A stretch of DNA of 64,000 bases from Rallus limicola (lineage: Eukaryota; Chordata; Aves; Gruiformes; Rallidae), in contig JAKCOZ010000003.1 in NCBI GenBank assembly GCA_022605955.1, positions 39,706,761 through 39,770,760 on the forward strand, written 5' to 3'. Each line of letters opens with the position of its first letter. The stretch's first letter is position 1. The position numbers and the translations under genes were made by a program. The notes beneath the pieces are model-generated. The model was given only the letters and a program-made list of their open reading frames with translations, had not been told where the DNA came from and did not search any database. This document shows positions 27,563 to 38,515 of the stretch, in pieces.

Positions 27563-30500
27563 TTAAAAAAAGATAAAGGAGGCCTTATTTTGAGCTTCTC
27601 TAACATTTCTACTTTGGAATACAGAGTTAAATTTGGCTTGATGTGGTAGCAACGTCTGTGGAACATGTCATTCGCAAGCCACCCAACATATCTGGGCAAG
27701 CTTCAGTCTTAAAAAAAATCTCAGCATTAGTACATATGCATAAAGACCTGGCTTAAAACTTTGCAAAATGTACTGTGCAGGTTGGTGCAAAATTGCATAT
27801 AATAGTAGCTAGTTTTTAAGCACTTCACTTTTCAATCACATTTTTCTAAATGTCTGTATAATCTCCCAGGTGGCTGTTTGGTAGAAACAAAGATCTAAGA
27901 GCACTCCTTTCATTTAGAATGAAAAGAATTCACCTAGCAGTTAAGTAGGCAACATGAAATTGTCTCACTGCAGAGGACCAGCTGGCTGGTATTCTTTTCC
28001 CATAAAACTGCACTTAAGCCCTTAAGACATTTTTAAGCACTATATTAAATGCAGTCCCAGATACATGTAGCCCCAGCAGATTTTAAATGATGATATATCT
28101 ATGACAATCCTGGCCAGATGAATCATAAGTGTATGGCTTTACACACATGCAGTAAAGCCAGTGCCTCAGAGTCAGTGCACTTTCACAACAGTTAGTTTCA
28201 CCATGCCAAATGAACCCAGCACTACTGCTACTGGACTGAATATAGTAGCCACATCTACTTAGAAGCTGCTTTTCTGGAAGTTCAACAATCTGAGTTATCC
28301 GAGTCTCTGAAAACTACTCAGATGCCAAAAAAAAACCCCACAGGAAAAGCCATGCTCCATATGCTTTTGTCTAAGGTCAGGTTCTACATCCTGTAATACA
28401 CAACATTATCTTACAGAAAATCCCTGTTAACCCCATCTGTACTACAATGAAAGACACTCCAGAGCCTGAAGCAATGCCAAAACACTGAAACCATCATTTT
28501 GTTCTGGAGTGAAGCTCACTCCAGCTGAATTCCACTATACCTGTTTAAAGGTATTCTGAAGTAACCACTTCCTTGCCTGGACTCTATTTTTTTTTTCCTC
28601 AAATCAGTTTAGGCAAGCTAATGTGTAAGGTTATAGAGAGTCAAAGCACAACAGAAAAGAAATCTGACAAACAAAATTAAAAGAGGGTGATTAAAAGTGA
28701 AGATCTCTACGCTTACATAGATTCCCACATTGTATGAACTGCTGTGCTAGTTTACCTTGATAACCATGTAATTTATTTTTACTTAACTAAAACCTGTTTG
28801 AAATGTTAGAACATAAACCCCAAACTCCATAAAGGAAATATAATGTTTACATTAAATGTTGATGAAATATGATCATAAAGTTTTCCTTCTAACTCCCAAA
28901 TATTTTTATTCCTAAACTGATAGCAATCACATTACTTTTTTAAACAATAACCAGTAAAACAATGCCGCCTTCTATCTTGCATCTCAAGGCAGACAGCAAA
29001 AAGGCTTCATTTCAATGAAACCACAACAGTCGCAATTCTTCTCAGCATTTTATTCTCATTTGTTGCTTATTACTTTTTTACTGGTTTATTTGTTGGTTGT
29101 TTGTTTTTTTTCTCTGTAGGGTTTTTTTAGCTTATTTGCTGCATGTTATGATGTTGCAGGATATAATTTCAATTAAGTCCTGCTTGAAGACTTTTTTCAA
29201 GGCTTACTGTCCAAATTCTTAAAACACTCTATCAGGCTGTTGCTTTCTTCTGGAACTTTTAAATTAAACTTCTAAGTTTTATTTGCATTGATCACAGATT
29301 TATAATAACATCATTTTACATTTATTTTTAGTTTTTTAAAAAGTGCTTAGGCAGAAACCCTAACCTACAAATACTCAGTTCATAATGGAAGCTATATAAA
29401 ATATTTAAAAGAATGGTATTGATTCCCAGTAGATGGGCTCACACTGATTAAAAGCCTCTACAGTGATGTGATCAGCCTCATTATCTGGAAGAAATTTTTT
29501 CATAATTTCCATTACAAACTGGTGCTTTCAAGGGTATAGGAAACAAGCAGTAAATATTTACTTACACTACATTTTGATGTAAAACCTTAAAACTAATTTA
29601 TAAATCTACTGCAGATATTTTATCATATAGCTAATTTTCTCAATATACATTGGAACAAAAGATATCCATGTATATGACTCAAAAATGAAAACTAACAAGT
29701 AATTAGTCCATCATAAGCTGGACTACTTTTAAGATTTTTTAGGGAAAAAAATAACTGAGGCTCCTCTTCAAAAAAAGAAACTGTGGGGTGGGAAAACTGC
29801 AGGATAGAAAGTGACACAGAAGGTTTTGAATTACATTAATTTTTAGCTGAAGGCAACCAAGTGGAAAGCCGTCTAAGGAATCTCATGTCCTCCTCTGAAT
29901 ATCTTAGAGCATCCAGAGAGCAACTCAAATGGCTCTTTGTGGTTTTTTCTTCCTTACGTAGTGGTCCTCTATCATAATGTTACTCACAGTATTGCAATAA
30001 TCTGCGTCATTCTTCACAGGGCAGAAACTGAATCACAACATTCTCTGTTCATCACACACAGTGCTGCAACCAGTATCAATGTCGTAGCCTATTATGTGAA
30101 ACACCTCAACTTGAATAAAATTATTTTATTGTATCATTTTAGTACTTTCAGGTAGACAAAGTTAAAGTAGTTAATACTAACATTTTTTTCTTTAAATCAT
30201 TACAAGTGAAACCGAGTGTTTTACTTGCAAAATGTATTCTGAAGCAGCAGTGTAACAAACATTAGAAAATTGGTTTTCTTTCATAGCTATACATGGTTCA
30301 TTTTCCAAACTTAGAAAACCACAACACTAACAAATATACAGTATGTGCACGCTTTATGCTTATACACCTATTTAAGTAACTTTAACATAGCAGTGAATAG
30401 GTTACTCTTTCAGGCTTTCCGAAGTTCTGTGTCAAGAGGAAATGATCATTTTTGTTGTTATTCATTCACAGACAATGGCTTATGTTTGACGAAAATTAGC

Positions 30501-31311
30501 AAACATTACAGAAAGAAATGTAACACGTTTACAATTGTTAAGGGCTATTCTCCCTTGATTCTGCAAAGTACATTCAAGTATAGCATGAGATGTAAGAGAT
30601 GTATGGATCTACAGCTCCAGAAAATCAGCTGGTACCTTATATTCAAAACAAGTACTTGCCTTAGCAATTTGCTGAAATGAAGCTTTACATTAAAACAATA
30701 ACAGCCAAATTTTCATCATGTTCTCTTCTTGACAGCACTATGGGTCTTATTCAATAAATATTGACAGTCTGCTTCAAAGTGTGAACTTTATAGATCACAA
30801 ATAACATAAAAGTCCTCAGATGGAAAATAAGGACATTCCAACTGTAAAAGTGAAAATAAGTCAAGTCCTGACAGTATGAGGCAATCTCTTTTCCTGAGTA
30901 GAGACGTTTCCTCAATAACTGTAATGTAGAAAGGTTCTCACTTTAACATATATAGATTTGCGTCCATCTAAGTGTTTCACTTTCATTTCTGAAGCTGAGA
31001 TGAAAAGATACACTCCAAAACTCTGCACTATGATTCAAGACAAAAATAACATATGCTAACGTCATACTTAAATATATCAAGCCAACTAGCACAATCTTGC
31101 CACATATTTAAGTTAAAAACACACATCTACTGGTTATGATGACCTTTCATGCTTAAATTCTCTATGTGTCACAGAATTTGTCAGCACTGGGGGCTTTCCA
31201 GTTATTTTATTATTAAAGTGAATGGAAACGGAAACTTAAAAGGGCAAGTTCAAGATATCTGGGCATAGTGATATATGTTACAAGGAGATACTAAATATCT
31301 TCCAGAACAAG

Positions 31312-31790
31312 TTATAGAAAGTGTGTTTTCCTGTTCAGTACAATCTGCAGTAACACAGTTTGATGATAAAATGTCATCCATCTGCATGCTTCTAAACACT
31401 CCAATACCCTCCTGCATGTCAAACACCTCTTCAAACTTTTAGCTTCTGTTGACACTTCATTAGAGAACATTTTGAAAATTCCTCTGTCTTGAAATGTATG
31501 AATTTTGAAACAGAGACTCTGCAACACTTTTCACAGCTCCCTCTCGGTTTTGGATATGAAGTTTATCTTGCGTCTTTGAAGTTTCATACGCCCGAGTAAC
31601 ACAAAAGCCCCCAATGACAATTCCTTCAGCATCCTGGAGCCTTCCTAGTCTCCTAGCATCATTTGTTGATGACAGGTCTGAACTAAGGCTTCCAAAATCC
31701 ATTCTTCAGCAAACCCCTGGAATATGGTTTTTATGTTTGTCATGCCTGAGATGCTGAATTCATCCAAACTCCCTGCTGCAGAGCGAAGAG
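31312..31790 (-). pseudogene. Possible decayed coding segment, family unknown
   Basis: Read on the minus strand, three open stretches follow each other in different frames with overlaps. One of about 40 codons (from about 31790) contains SLDEFSISGMTNIKTIFQ. An 80-codon one (31702-31460) starts MDFGSLSSDLSSTNDARRLG. A 71-codon one (31527-31312) contains KRCLTCRRVLECLEACRW. Base composition is less AT-rich than the flanks. The chaining suggests a gene or retrogene fragment broken by single-base indels near 31703 and 31500. I do not recognise the family, no poly-A tail is visible downstream, and the pattern could be chance. Confidence 0.25.
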
Positions 31791-33506
31791 AACTTACAGG
31801 ATTTACTATGAATTAAAGAAGCATGAGAATTTAGAAGGAAAAGTCTTAAGCAGGTAGGACACCTAACACAAATAATGGAGGGTATTAGTTCTCACCAGAA
31901 AAAAACTAAAATATCTGGACCAGCATTTCAACCCAGTTCTGCTTAGGAATTCAGAACTTTCCTCACAGCAGCCTTCTATTATTATTGTTCATCTCAGAGC
32001 TCAGCACTGGCTGTACAGGAAAGAGTCCCTCAGAGGCATGGCAGAGATCAGGATGCTCAAGCTAAACAACAGAGAGACTGTTTGGGCTGATGTGTGGGTC
32101 AGCAGCCTTGAGGATCCAGAACTCAGCATTGTGCTGAGAAGTCTAAAAGCTTGGTGCATCTGACCCAGCACTGGTTTTCAATTCTCTGCTAAGTTTGCTG
32201 CAGTTTTTCCATTCCCATAGATAACTTCTGAAATAGATAAGTTTCTAAAACATCATGACTCTCCCCACAAGCATCCAACTTTGAAATTCTGAAGAAATAC
32301 TCTATTAAGTTGTACTACTTTAGAAATCAGTTTTTCTACTTGCTGGTAATATACCACTTTCTACTTTTGATAATGCTATCTCATAGTATACCAAACAATG
32401 TAAAGTCAAGCTAGGTAATTTTAATTCAAATATGTCAAATTCACTTAAGAGCTAGCAATAATTTATAAAAGGTAACTGCAATGACTTCTTTTAAATACCA
32501 ACATTACAAATTTCAGCAGAGACAGGACAGATAGTTCTAAGATTTATCACAGAAATACTGCACATATTCATCCACTACATATGTAAAAGTAGTTTCTACA
32601 GAAAATCAACAACTGAGAGGACAGCTGTATATTATTTGTGTCCTCCATCTGCCCAAAATTTTTCTCCTGGTCATTACAATCCTTGCTGAAGTGTATTTTG
32701 TATCTCGGAATATGACTTCTAAAATTATTCTTATAACTGCCAGATGAAATTGAAGTAAAAATGGACAGGTTTTCAAAAGTTTCAGGACTGTCAATACTGA
32801 AACACCAATTGGAATTGCACAGAGGCAAATATCTGTATTTTATCATTCATTTATCTCCTAATTCAGAAGTCACTGATAGGGCAACTGAACAGTAAAATTT
32901 TGGCCATCAGTCTCTTTGTTATTTCATCTCTAAAGTTAACTTCCCAAAAAGAGATTGCTGCAATCCTTAAAAAAGGAAAATAAATAGCTAGTAAAAGAAG
33001 CATTTGACTGCCAAAAAAATAAGTACATTTTAGGTTCAACCAGAAGCCACAGAATGACAACTGCATACTGAGGTTATTCTTTTTTTTCTTGTTACATGTC
33101 AAAGGCAATTTGCTATAATTACACAGTGACTATGTTTTGTTCGTTTACCACCTAAACATCATTGGGAAGGGATTTCAATAATTAGTCTAACACACATATG
33201 CTTTAACCACATTTCAGAAACAATGTGCATTTTAAAAGCCTCAAAACATAATGCCGTTTCTTTTACTAAAAAATATAATACTTTCCACTTTGAAATTATT
33301 ACAAGGTCGAGGATAGCAATTAACACAAGAATTACCTCAACTGCAGCTACAACAAAAGTTGTTTCACTTATTCCTACAGACTTCTCAAAAGGTAGCACCA
33401 TCTAACAAAAAGTTACTAATCTCATCCTACTCAACCACAACTGAGGTCACCATACATGTCTTAAGTTCCATCCCCGAAGATCAAAGCTATAATTTCACTT
33501 TATTCC

Positions 33507-33795
33507 TGTTGTAGTTTTGTGTGGCTGGGTTCTGATGGAGAAGGGTTTGCTGCTTCTGCAAGAAGCAGCGAGAAGCTCTCTTCAGGCCCCATAGAGTAAA
33601 CATCATCGGATTCAAGGTCAGAGTTACAGCTGACCAAGCCTGAGCCCCTCAGCGATGATCACAGCACCTCTGGGAATCATACTTGAGCGGAAAAAAACCA
33701 GTAAGCAGCTGCTTTTTGCCCTCAGAGAAAGGAGTGAGACAATGTAACAAATTGTGCAGACACCAAGGCCAGGGAACAGGGGTGAGGAGGAAGTA
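33507..33795 (+). mobile_element. Family A LTR, truncated 5' copy
   Basis: The sequence starts TGTTGTAGTTTTG and aligns to the first ~290 bp of the LTRs at 34966 and 41442. Shared anchors are the GCAAGAAGCAG..GAAGCTCT block, CACCTCTGGGAATC and GCAGACACCAAGG. The match stops near 33795, where an opposite-strand LTR-like block begins. The remaining ~900 bp of this LTR is missing. Confidence 0.85.
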
Positions 33796-33802
33796 GAAGC
33801 AG

Positions 33803-34376
33803 TGAGGGCACAAGCACTTTAATCATTCCAACCAACACTCAAGCATAACATTTTAGATTTTTCAGCTTTTATACTTCTATTCTAACCCCAACTTAGGAGG
33901 TGGTCACACCAGCCCCACCGCAGAACACGCAGGTGTCTCCTCACACAAAATCCAGGCTTCCCAAGGAAGCTCATAACTAAAGCATATCCTCACACCCACA
34001 GACCCCCTACACCTCCGAGTGCAGCTGCTCCCACAACTTCCCAACCCCACTGGGGCAGCAGGCAGGGAGAGCTTCAACCCTGAGGCCCCACCCCTGGCAC
34101 TACCAGCCAGGCCCTGACTGGCCCCAGCATGTCACCAGGGCTGGCCTTTGCCCCCTTTCCTTGTGCAGCCCAGCGCAGTGCCTGGGCTAGTGCCTCTCTC
34201 TCCTGCAAGCCCTGACCGACAGTGCCAATGCTGGCAGCCCTTGCCACCATGGCCATTCCAATGCCATCCCATGGTCAAAGCCTGAGAGCCCCACATTGTC
34301 TCAGCCGCACCAACACCACTGTGGCAGTGGGCAGTGGGGCCAGGCCACTGGTAGAGAGCAAACAGAGCTCAACAGC
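33803..34376 (-). mobile_element. LTR-like block (family B), opposite orientation
   Basis: This is a GC-rich block whose minus strand has the order expected of an LTR: a long GC-rich region, TATAAAAG (33866-33873), an ATTAAA polyadenylation signal (33818-33823) and an end near a CA at 33803-33804. It interrupts family A exactly where that copy stops matching. The left limit on the minus strand is uncertain and no target duplication was found, so the boundaries are approximate. A 60-codon minus-strand open frame inside (34074-34256) is composition-driven. Confidence 0.5.
33866..33873 (-). promoter_or_regulatory. TATA box of the family B LTR candidate
   Basis: TATAAAAG on the minus strand lies about 45 bp upstream of ATTAAA (33818-33823), the spacing seen in compact avian LTRs with a short R region. 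Confidence 0.4.
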
Positions 34377-34517
34377 ATTGGAAATAAATAGGATTCAATG
34401 GCGTTAGTAAAATATAGGGTCTGACAGATTTAGTCATACAGAGTCTGATAGTTATGATAATAAACAGACCCTAATGGAGTGAGTAGGAGATGGAACCTGA
34501 CAGAGATGGAAATACAC
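34365..34517. repeat. Degenerate 26-bp tandem repeat, six units
   Basis: Units lie at 34365-34390, 34391-34416, 34417-34440, 34441-34466, 34467-34492 and 34493-34517, with lengths of 24-26 bp. Most begin with a GA/GG plus TCTGA- or CTGA-like core (for example GAGTCTGATAG, GGGTCTGACAG, GAACCTGACAG) and end with an A-rich ATACA-like segment. Divergence between units is high, so it is an old minisatellite, probably part of the retroelement interior. Confidence 0.65.
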
Positions 34518-34965
34518 TGCTGAACAATACACTTCTTCCAGTTGTCCTGCCCTGTCTGTGCAGGGGCAGCCAAAGGACTGGCCTAGTGAGGTTCCCATTA
34601 CTGGTATATGGACACATTACTAGCAGCAAAGACAGTTCCAACTGTTCGCAAGAAGTCATTTAAGTAATGAAATTAAACACTTCCATTTATTTCTCATTCC
34701 TACAATCTTACAAGTCATCCCTGTGATTTTTAAGGTGGCTTTGAAACTTGCTCGTAGCTATGAGAAGCCTTTCTCTTTTCAACAGGCAGGTCTCCAAGGT
34801 CATTAAGCCACAACCAGAAGCAAGGCATGAGATGGAACAGGGCTCAAGCTGCTGCGTTCCCCAGGCCTACCAGCGTGGTGACTCCACTTGCTTGGCTGCA
34901 CGTAGCAGCAGGGCTGTGCAAGCCATAAGCCTGAGGAACATCAGGAAAAGTTATAGAGGGGTGGA
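34518..34965 (+). mobile_element. Probable internal remnant of the family A provirus
   Basis: This sequence lies between the tandem repeat and the second LTR. It ends in the purine-rich tract AGAGGGGTGGA (34955-34965) and includes a GC-richer part from about 34780. No retroviral protein domain is recognisable, and assignment rests on position only. Confidence 0.4.
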
Positions 34966-36176
34966 TGTTGGTGTAGTTTTGCATAGCTGGGTTCTGGTGG
35001 AGAAGGGGGACCTGCAGGGCTGGCCTCTGCAAGAAGTAGCCAGAAGCTCTCTGCAGGCCCCACAGAGCAAACACCAGCTGGCTTGAGGCTGGAGTCATTG
35101 CCAAGTCCATCAGCGACAGTCATGGTGCCTCTGGGAATCGCAGTTAGAAGAAAAAGAAATGCAAGCAGCAGCTTTTTACCCCCAGAGAAGGGAGTGAGAA
35201 GATGTAAGGAGCTGTGCAGACACCAAGGTTGGTAAGGTGTGGTGGGGACGAGACACCCCAGATGCCAGAGTGCAAGATGCCCCTGCAGCCTGTGGAGAAA
35301 CCCATGGTGGAGAGGGTGTCCCCACACAGCCCATGGAAAAGGCCGAGACCCCACCTGCAGCCTGTGGAGAGGCTCCACACTGAGCAGGTGAAGACATAAG
35401 AAGAAGCTGTGACACATGTTGGAGCAAGTACGTTGGAGTAAGCCTCTGCCAGCACTTGCAGCCCATGGAGAGAGACAGAGACACAGAGATGAGCAAGAGA
35501 GAGATCCATGATGGAGAGCAGGTTTGCAGAGGCAAGGGGTGGACTTGTGACTCCGTGGAAGACAAGGCTGGAGCAGTCTGTGCCTGAGGGACTGAGACAT
35601 TCTGGGATTGATGACTGTATCCCACAGAAGTGACGCATGCTGGGAAATTGGTGAAGAGTTGAAACCCTGTGCGAAAGGACTCCTGTTGGAGAAGTTCATG
35701 GAAGACTGTCCCATGGGTGGAACCCCATGGTACAGCAGGGGAAGGGTGTGAAGAATGCACACCACTCCTCCCGTGGCCAAGAAGGAAAACAGACTGTGAG
35801 AAACTGACTGAAAACCCATTTCCCCATTCCCTGCCCCTCCTGTGCCACAATGGCTGGGGAAAAAGGGAGCAAAACCATGACTAAAGTGAAGTCTGCTAAA
35901 AAGAGAGGGCTGGGGGAAGGTGCTTTAAGATCTGGTCGTGCTTCTTATTGTCCAACTCTGGTGTCACTGGGTGTGCAGTGCAGTGTAATGAATTAGAGAG
36001 TTTTCTTTATTCTGTGTTGAGTCTCTTTTGCTCGCGATGCTGATTGCAGACTGATCTCTGTCTGTCCTTATCTCAACTCCTGAGCCTCTCAATATGTATT
36101 TTCTCCCCTGTCCAGCTGAAAAGGTGAGCAACAGAGCAACTTTGGTGGGCATCTGGCCCACACACAAACCACCATA
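34966..36176 (+). mobile_element. Family A LTR, full-length 3' copy (1211 bp)
   Basis: It begins TGTTGGTGTAGTTTTGC and ends AAACCACCATA. It is co-linear over its whole length with the solo LTR at 41442-42612. A 60-70-bp motif containing GCAGCCTGTGGAGA is repeated around 35285-35400. Near the end, GTAATGAATTAGAGAG replaces the AATAAA found in the other copy, so the polyadenylation signal is mutated here. Long minus-strand open frames across this LTR (up to 292 codons at 34941-35819) come from its GC-rich, stop-poor repeats and carry no domain. Confidence 0.85.
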
Positions 36177-36181
36177 ATTGC

Positions 36182-37419
36182 ACATGAAGTCATCAAAATT
36201 TAACTCATTTAACTAATTAATAAGCCTGAAACTGTCACTGAACATCCTACATGTCTGCAAAGTATTAAATAAAATTGTTTGAAAGTTAGTTCTTGTGCCT
36301 TCTAAACTGCTTTACACCGTGCATGCAATTTACCTTTGAGAACTCATCATCTCATAAGACAATATAAGGAAAAGAGTTCTTTTTAGGAAGTGTATGATTA
36401 AATTGCTTTGGATGTAGTTAAACTCCTCATTTAAAAACCACTAGAGTTACCTAATTTAAGACAAAGACAAAAAAGTCTCTGTACATTTTCATACACCATG
36501 CAAAATTAAAAATACAGAATTATTGTACGTGATAAGTGCTGCACAAACAGTTACATTATGAGAGAATTTTAATCAGCCCATTAAACTGGTTAGTGAGGCC
36601 TAAACTGTGTTAAACACATATCCATTACATCTACAGACTGTTGTTAATTAAGCTTTCTGCATTTTATTGCCATAAAATAACTCTTCATGAAAAGTGCAAC
36701 CTTTTATGAATTTCTTCCAAAGAAATAAAATTAAATATACATTTGCTAATAAAGCCATAACAAGGATATTAACTCCATAACCTTCATAATTCTCTGAAAT
36801 TATGTTAAAAATAAATTTACTCATCACAGAGTGATCTACTGATTTTTGAAAAAACTAGTCAGCTATAAGCCAGGTATTCAGAGCTACCTGTTTCTAATGG
36901 AATGACTCAAATCTCCCCTCCTTCCCCCCCACCCCCCCCAGATAAAGAAAAGGGAATGAAAAGTGTTTAAGTATATACTTAATAAAACTTGAATACCACT
37001 CACACTGTTTGAACCATGACACTTGCCTTAACAATTGGCTTTGTGCATTTTATGAAGAGACTAAACAAATAATCACTCTTAAAATCAGAAGAAAACTTAA
37101 TCACAATTTACTGTACACTTCTATATAAATTTATAATTATTATAATGCTTTGGACTGCACTCTAAGTCTAGTATTTTACAACATAACAGGTGAAACATAT
37201 TTCTAGTACCACATTCCCACTTAAGATAGCAGGAGCTCCAATTATGGAACATATTCAATTACCCATGAGTAGAGGCTTCAGGTTATTGAACTATTTGCTT
37301 AAAGCCAGGTATTTCTCCAACTGAAAGCAGATGAAATTCCAGCAGTAGTCATCAGAAAAAAAAACCCTGGGCATTCAGAATTCCTTCTTGCAAACATCTC
37401 AAAGGAAAATGAGACAAAA
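36182..37419. other. Intronic stretch
   Basis: AT-rich sequence without recognised elements except a pyrimidine tract at 36913-36939. Confidence 0.6.
36913..36939. repeat. C-rich tract, possible G-quadruplex on the minus strand
   Basis: CTCCCCTCCTT followed by two runs of eight C split by one A. The minus strand has enough G runs to fold as a quadruplex, and the tract stands out in AT-rich surroundings. Confidence 0.6.
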
Positions 37420-38515
37420 TCAATATTAAGTTAGAAAGTGAATGTAAGGTAGAAATGGGGACAGGCTATATAGGTGAAATACAGAAATACCACCCACATA
37501 AGCATAGACGGAAGTAGGGCTGAAGTTGGAGGGGGATGAGAAGAGCTTCTGTAAGCATGTTAATACTAAAAATTCAACAAGGTGTGTCCCTGGTGAATAG
37601 GGCATGAGACCAAGCAATAGATGACATGGAAAAGGTATGACAAAGGGCACAGAAAGGCTGAAATATTATTCCATGCTTTCTTTGCCTCAGTCGTTATTGT
37701 CTAGGTCTGTTCTCAGGCCCACCAGGGTTCCTGAGCCTCATGGTAGTGTCCGTGGGATTGAAATATTGCCCACAGTAGAGGATGACTAGGTCAGGGATCA
37801 GATGAGCAAACTGGACATTGGCAAGTCTCAAGAGGCAAAGTAGGATGTATCCAAGGGCTCTAAATAAGCTGGGTAATGTCACTGTGATACAGGTCCCTTC
37901 TTTGAAAGGTCGCAGCAATCAAGTAAAATACCTGATGTGAAGACCAGAAAAAGGCTATTGTCATACCCTCTTCAACAAAGAGGAGCCATGGAACTACAGA
38001 CCATCTAGCATAAGTTAAGTCTATTGGAAGACAACAGTGCCAGTCTTCCTGGAAGTCATTTGTATTCACAAGAGTGGCAGTGCCTGACCAACCTGATGAT
38101 GAGAGGGTTGAGTCAATATATGAGGGGAAGAACAAAGACTGTAAATGGATCACAGTTCTAGGAAGTTTATGACAGCCTACCACAATGTCCTTGTGATCCT
38201 CTCAACTAATTAAAGAGTAGTTCTAGAAAAGACAATCCAACTCATCTTGGAGATGCACAGCAAAACTTTCAAAAGAAAAAGTCACAAGTTGCAGCAAGTG
38301 AAAATCTAATAAAATAGAAAGGAACAATCTTCACAAGGAGAGTGGTCAAACAACAGGATAGGTTGGTCAGAGAGGCTCAGGAATAACAAACCTTGAAGAC
38401 ATACAAAACTTGGCAGGCCAAGGCCCTGAACAACCTGATGTAACTTCAACAGGGTATTGGAGCATATGACCTCAAAACCACCTGTCCAACCTAAGTTATT
38501 CTATCATTAAGGATA
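37420..38515 (+). mobile_element. Ancient CR1 LINE, heavily decayed
   Basis: The order of CR1 ORF2 landmarks is preserved on the plus strand. These are a CTTTGCCTCAGTC segment (37679-37692), GCAAACTGGACATTGGCAAG (37806-37825), GAAGACC..GGAACTACAGACC (37938-38002), GCCTGACCAACCTG (38081-38094), then, after a deletion, the 3' end with GGCCAAGGCCCTGAACAACC and a terminal CCAACC..TTATTCTATCATT. Many indels destroy every frame. The 5' limit near 37420 is approximate. It is clearly older than the other CR1 copies. Confidence 0.8.

Larger units (their letters stand above)
16916..33501. other. Long intronic stretch, mostly unrecognised
   Basis: AT-rich sequence with no certain element. More GC-rich blocks without clear identity occur at about 17040-17330, 21150-21340 and 25800-26160. 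A local duplication lies at 24495-24620, a CA/TA microsatellite at 27539-27562 and a possible decayed coding segment at 31312-31790. No exon of AUH was found. Confidence 0.55.
33502..36181 (+). mobile_element. Decayed LTR provirus, family A
   Basis: Two family A LTR copies in the same orientation (33507-33795 and 34966-36176) bracket about 1.2 kb of internal and inserted sequence. The outer flanks are ATTCC (33502-33506) and ATTGC (36177-36181), a five-base target duplication with one difference. A purine-rich AGAGGGGTGGA (34955-34965) lies directly before the second LTR, as a polypurine tract should. No gag, pol or env domain is recognisable, so the interior is almost wholly deleted or replaced. 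A five-base duplication fits ERVL-like or some ERV1-like elements; the family name cannot be fixed here. Confidence 0.6.

Noticed and set aside
27783..27800. AGGTTGGTGCAAAA, resembling a mariner terminal repeat
   Set aside because: Only 14 bases match and no inverse partner or transposase remnant was found nearby.
34074..34256. 60-codon minus-strand Ala/Gly-rich frame
   Set aside because: Lies inside the LTR-like block and reflects GC content; no family motif.
34941..35850. Long minus-strand open frames (292, 224 and 164 codons)
   Set aside because: They overlap each other in different frames, lie antisense to a repeated LTR, and recur at the solo LTR (41568-42320). Composition is dominated by Ser/Leu/His/Pro and no domain is visible.
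37694..38183. Minus-strand frames of 74 and 107 codons
   Set aside because: Antisense to the ancient CR1 copy.
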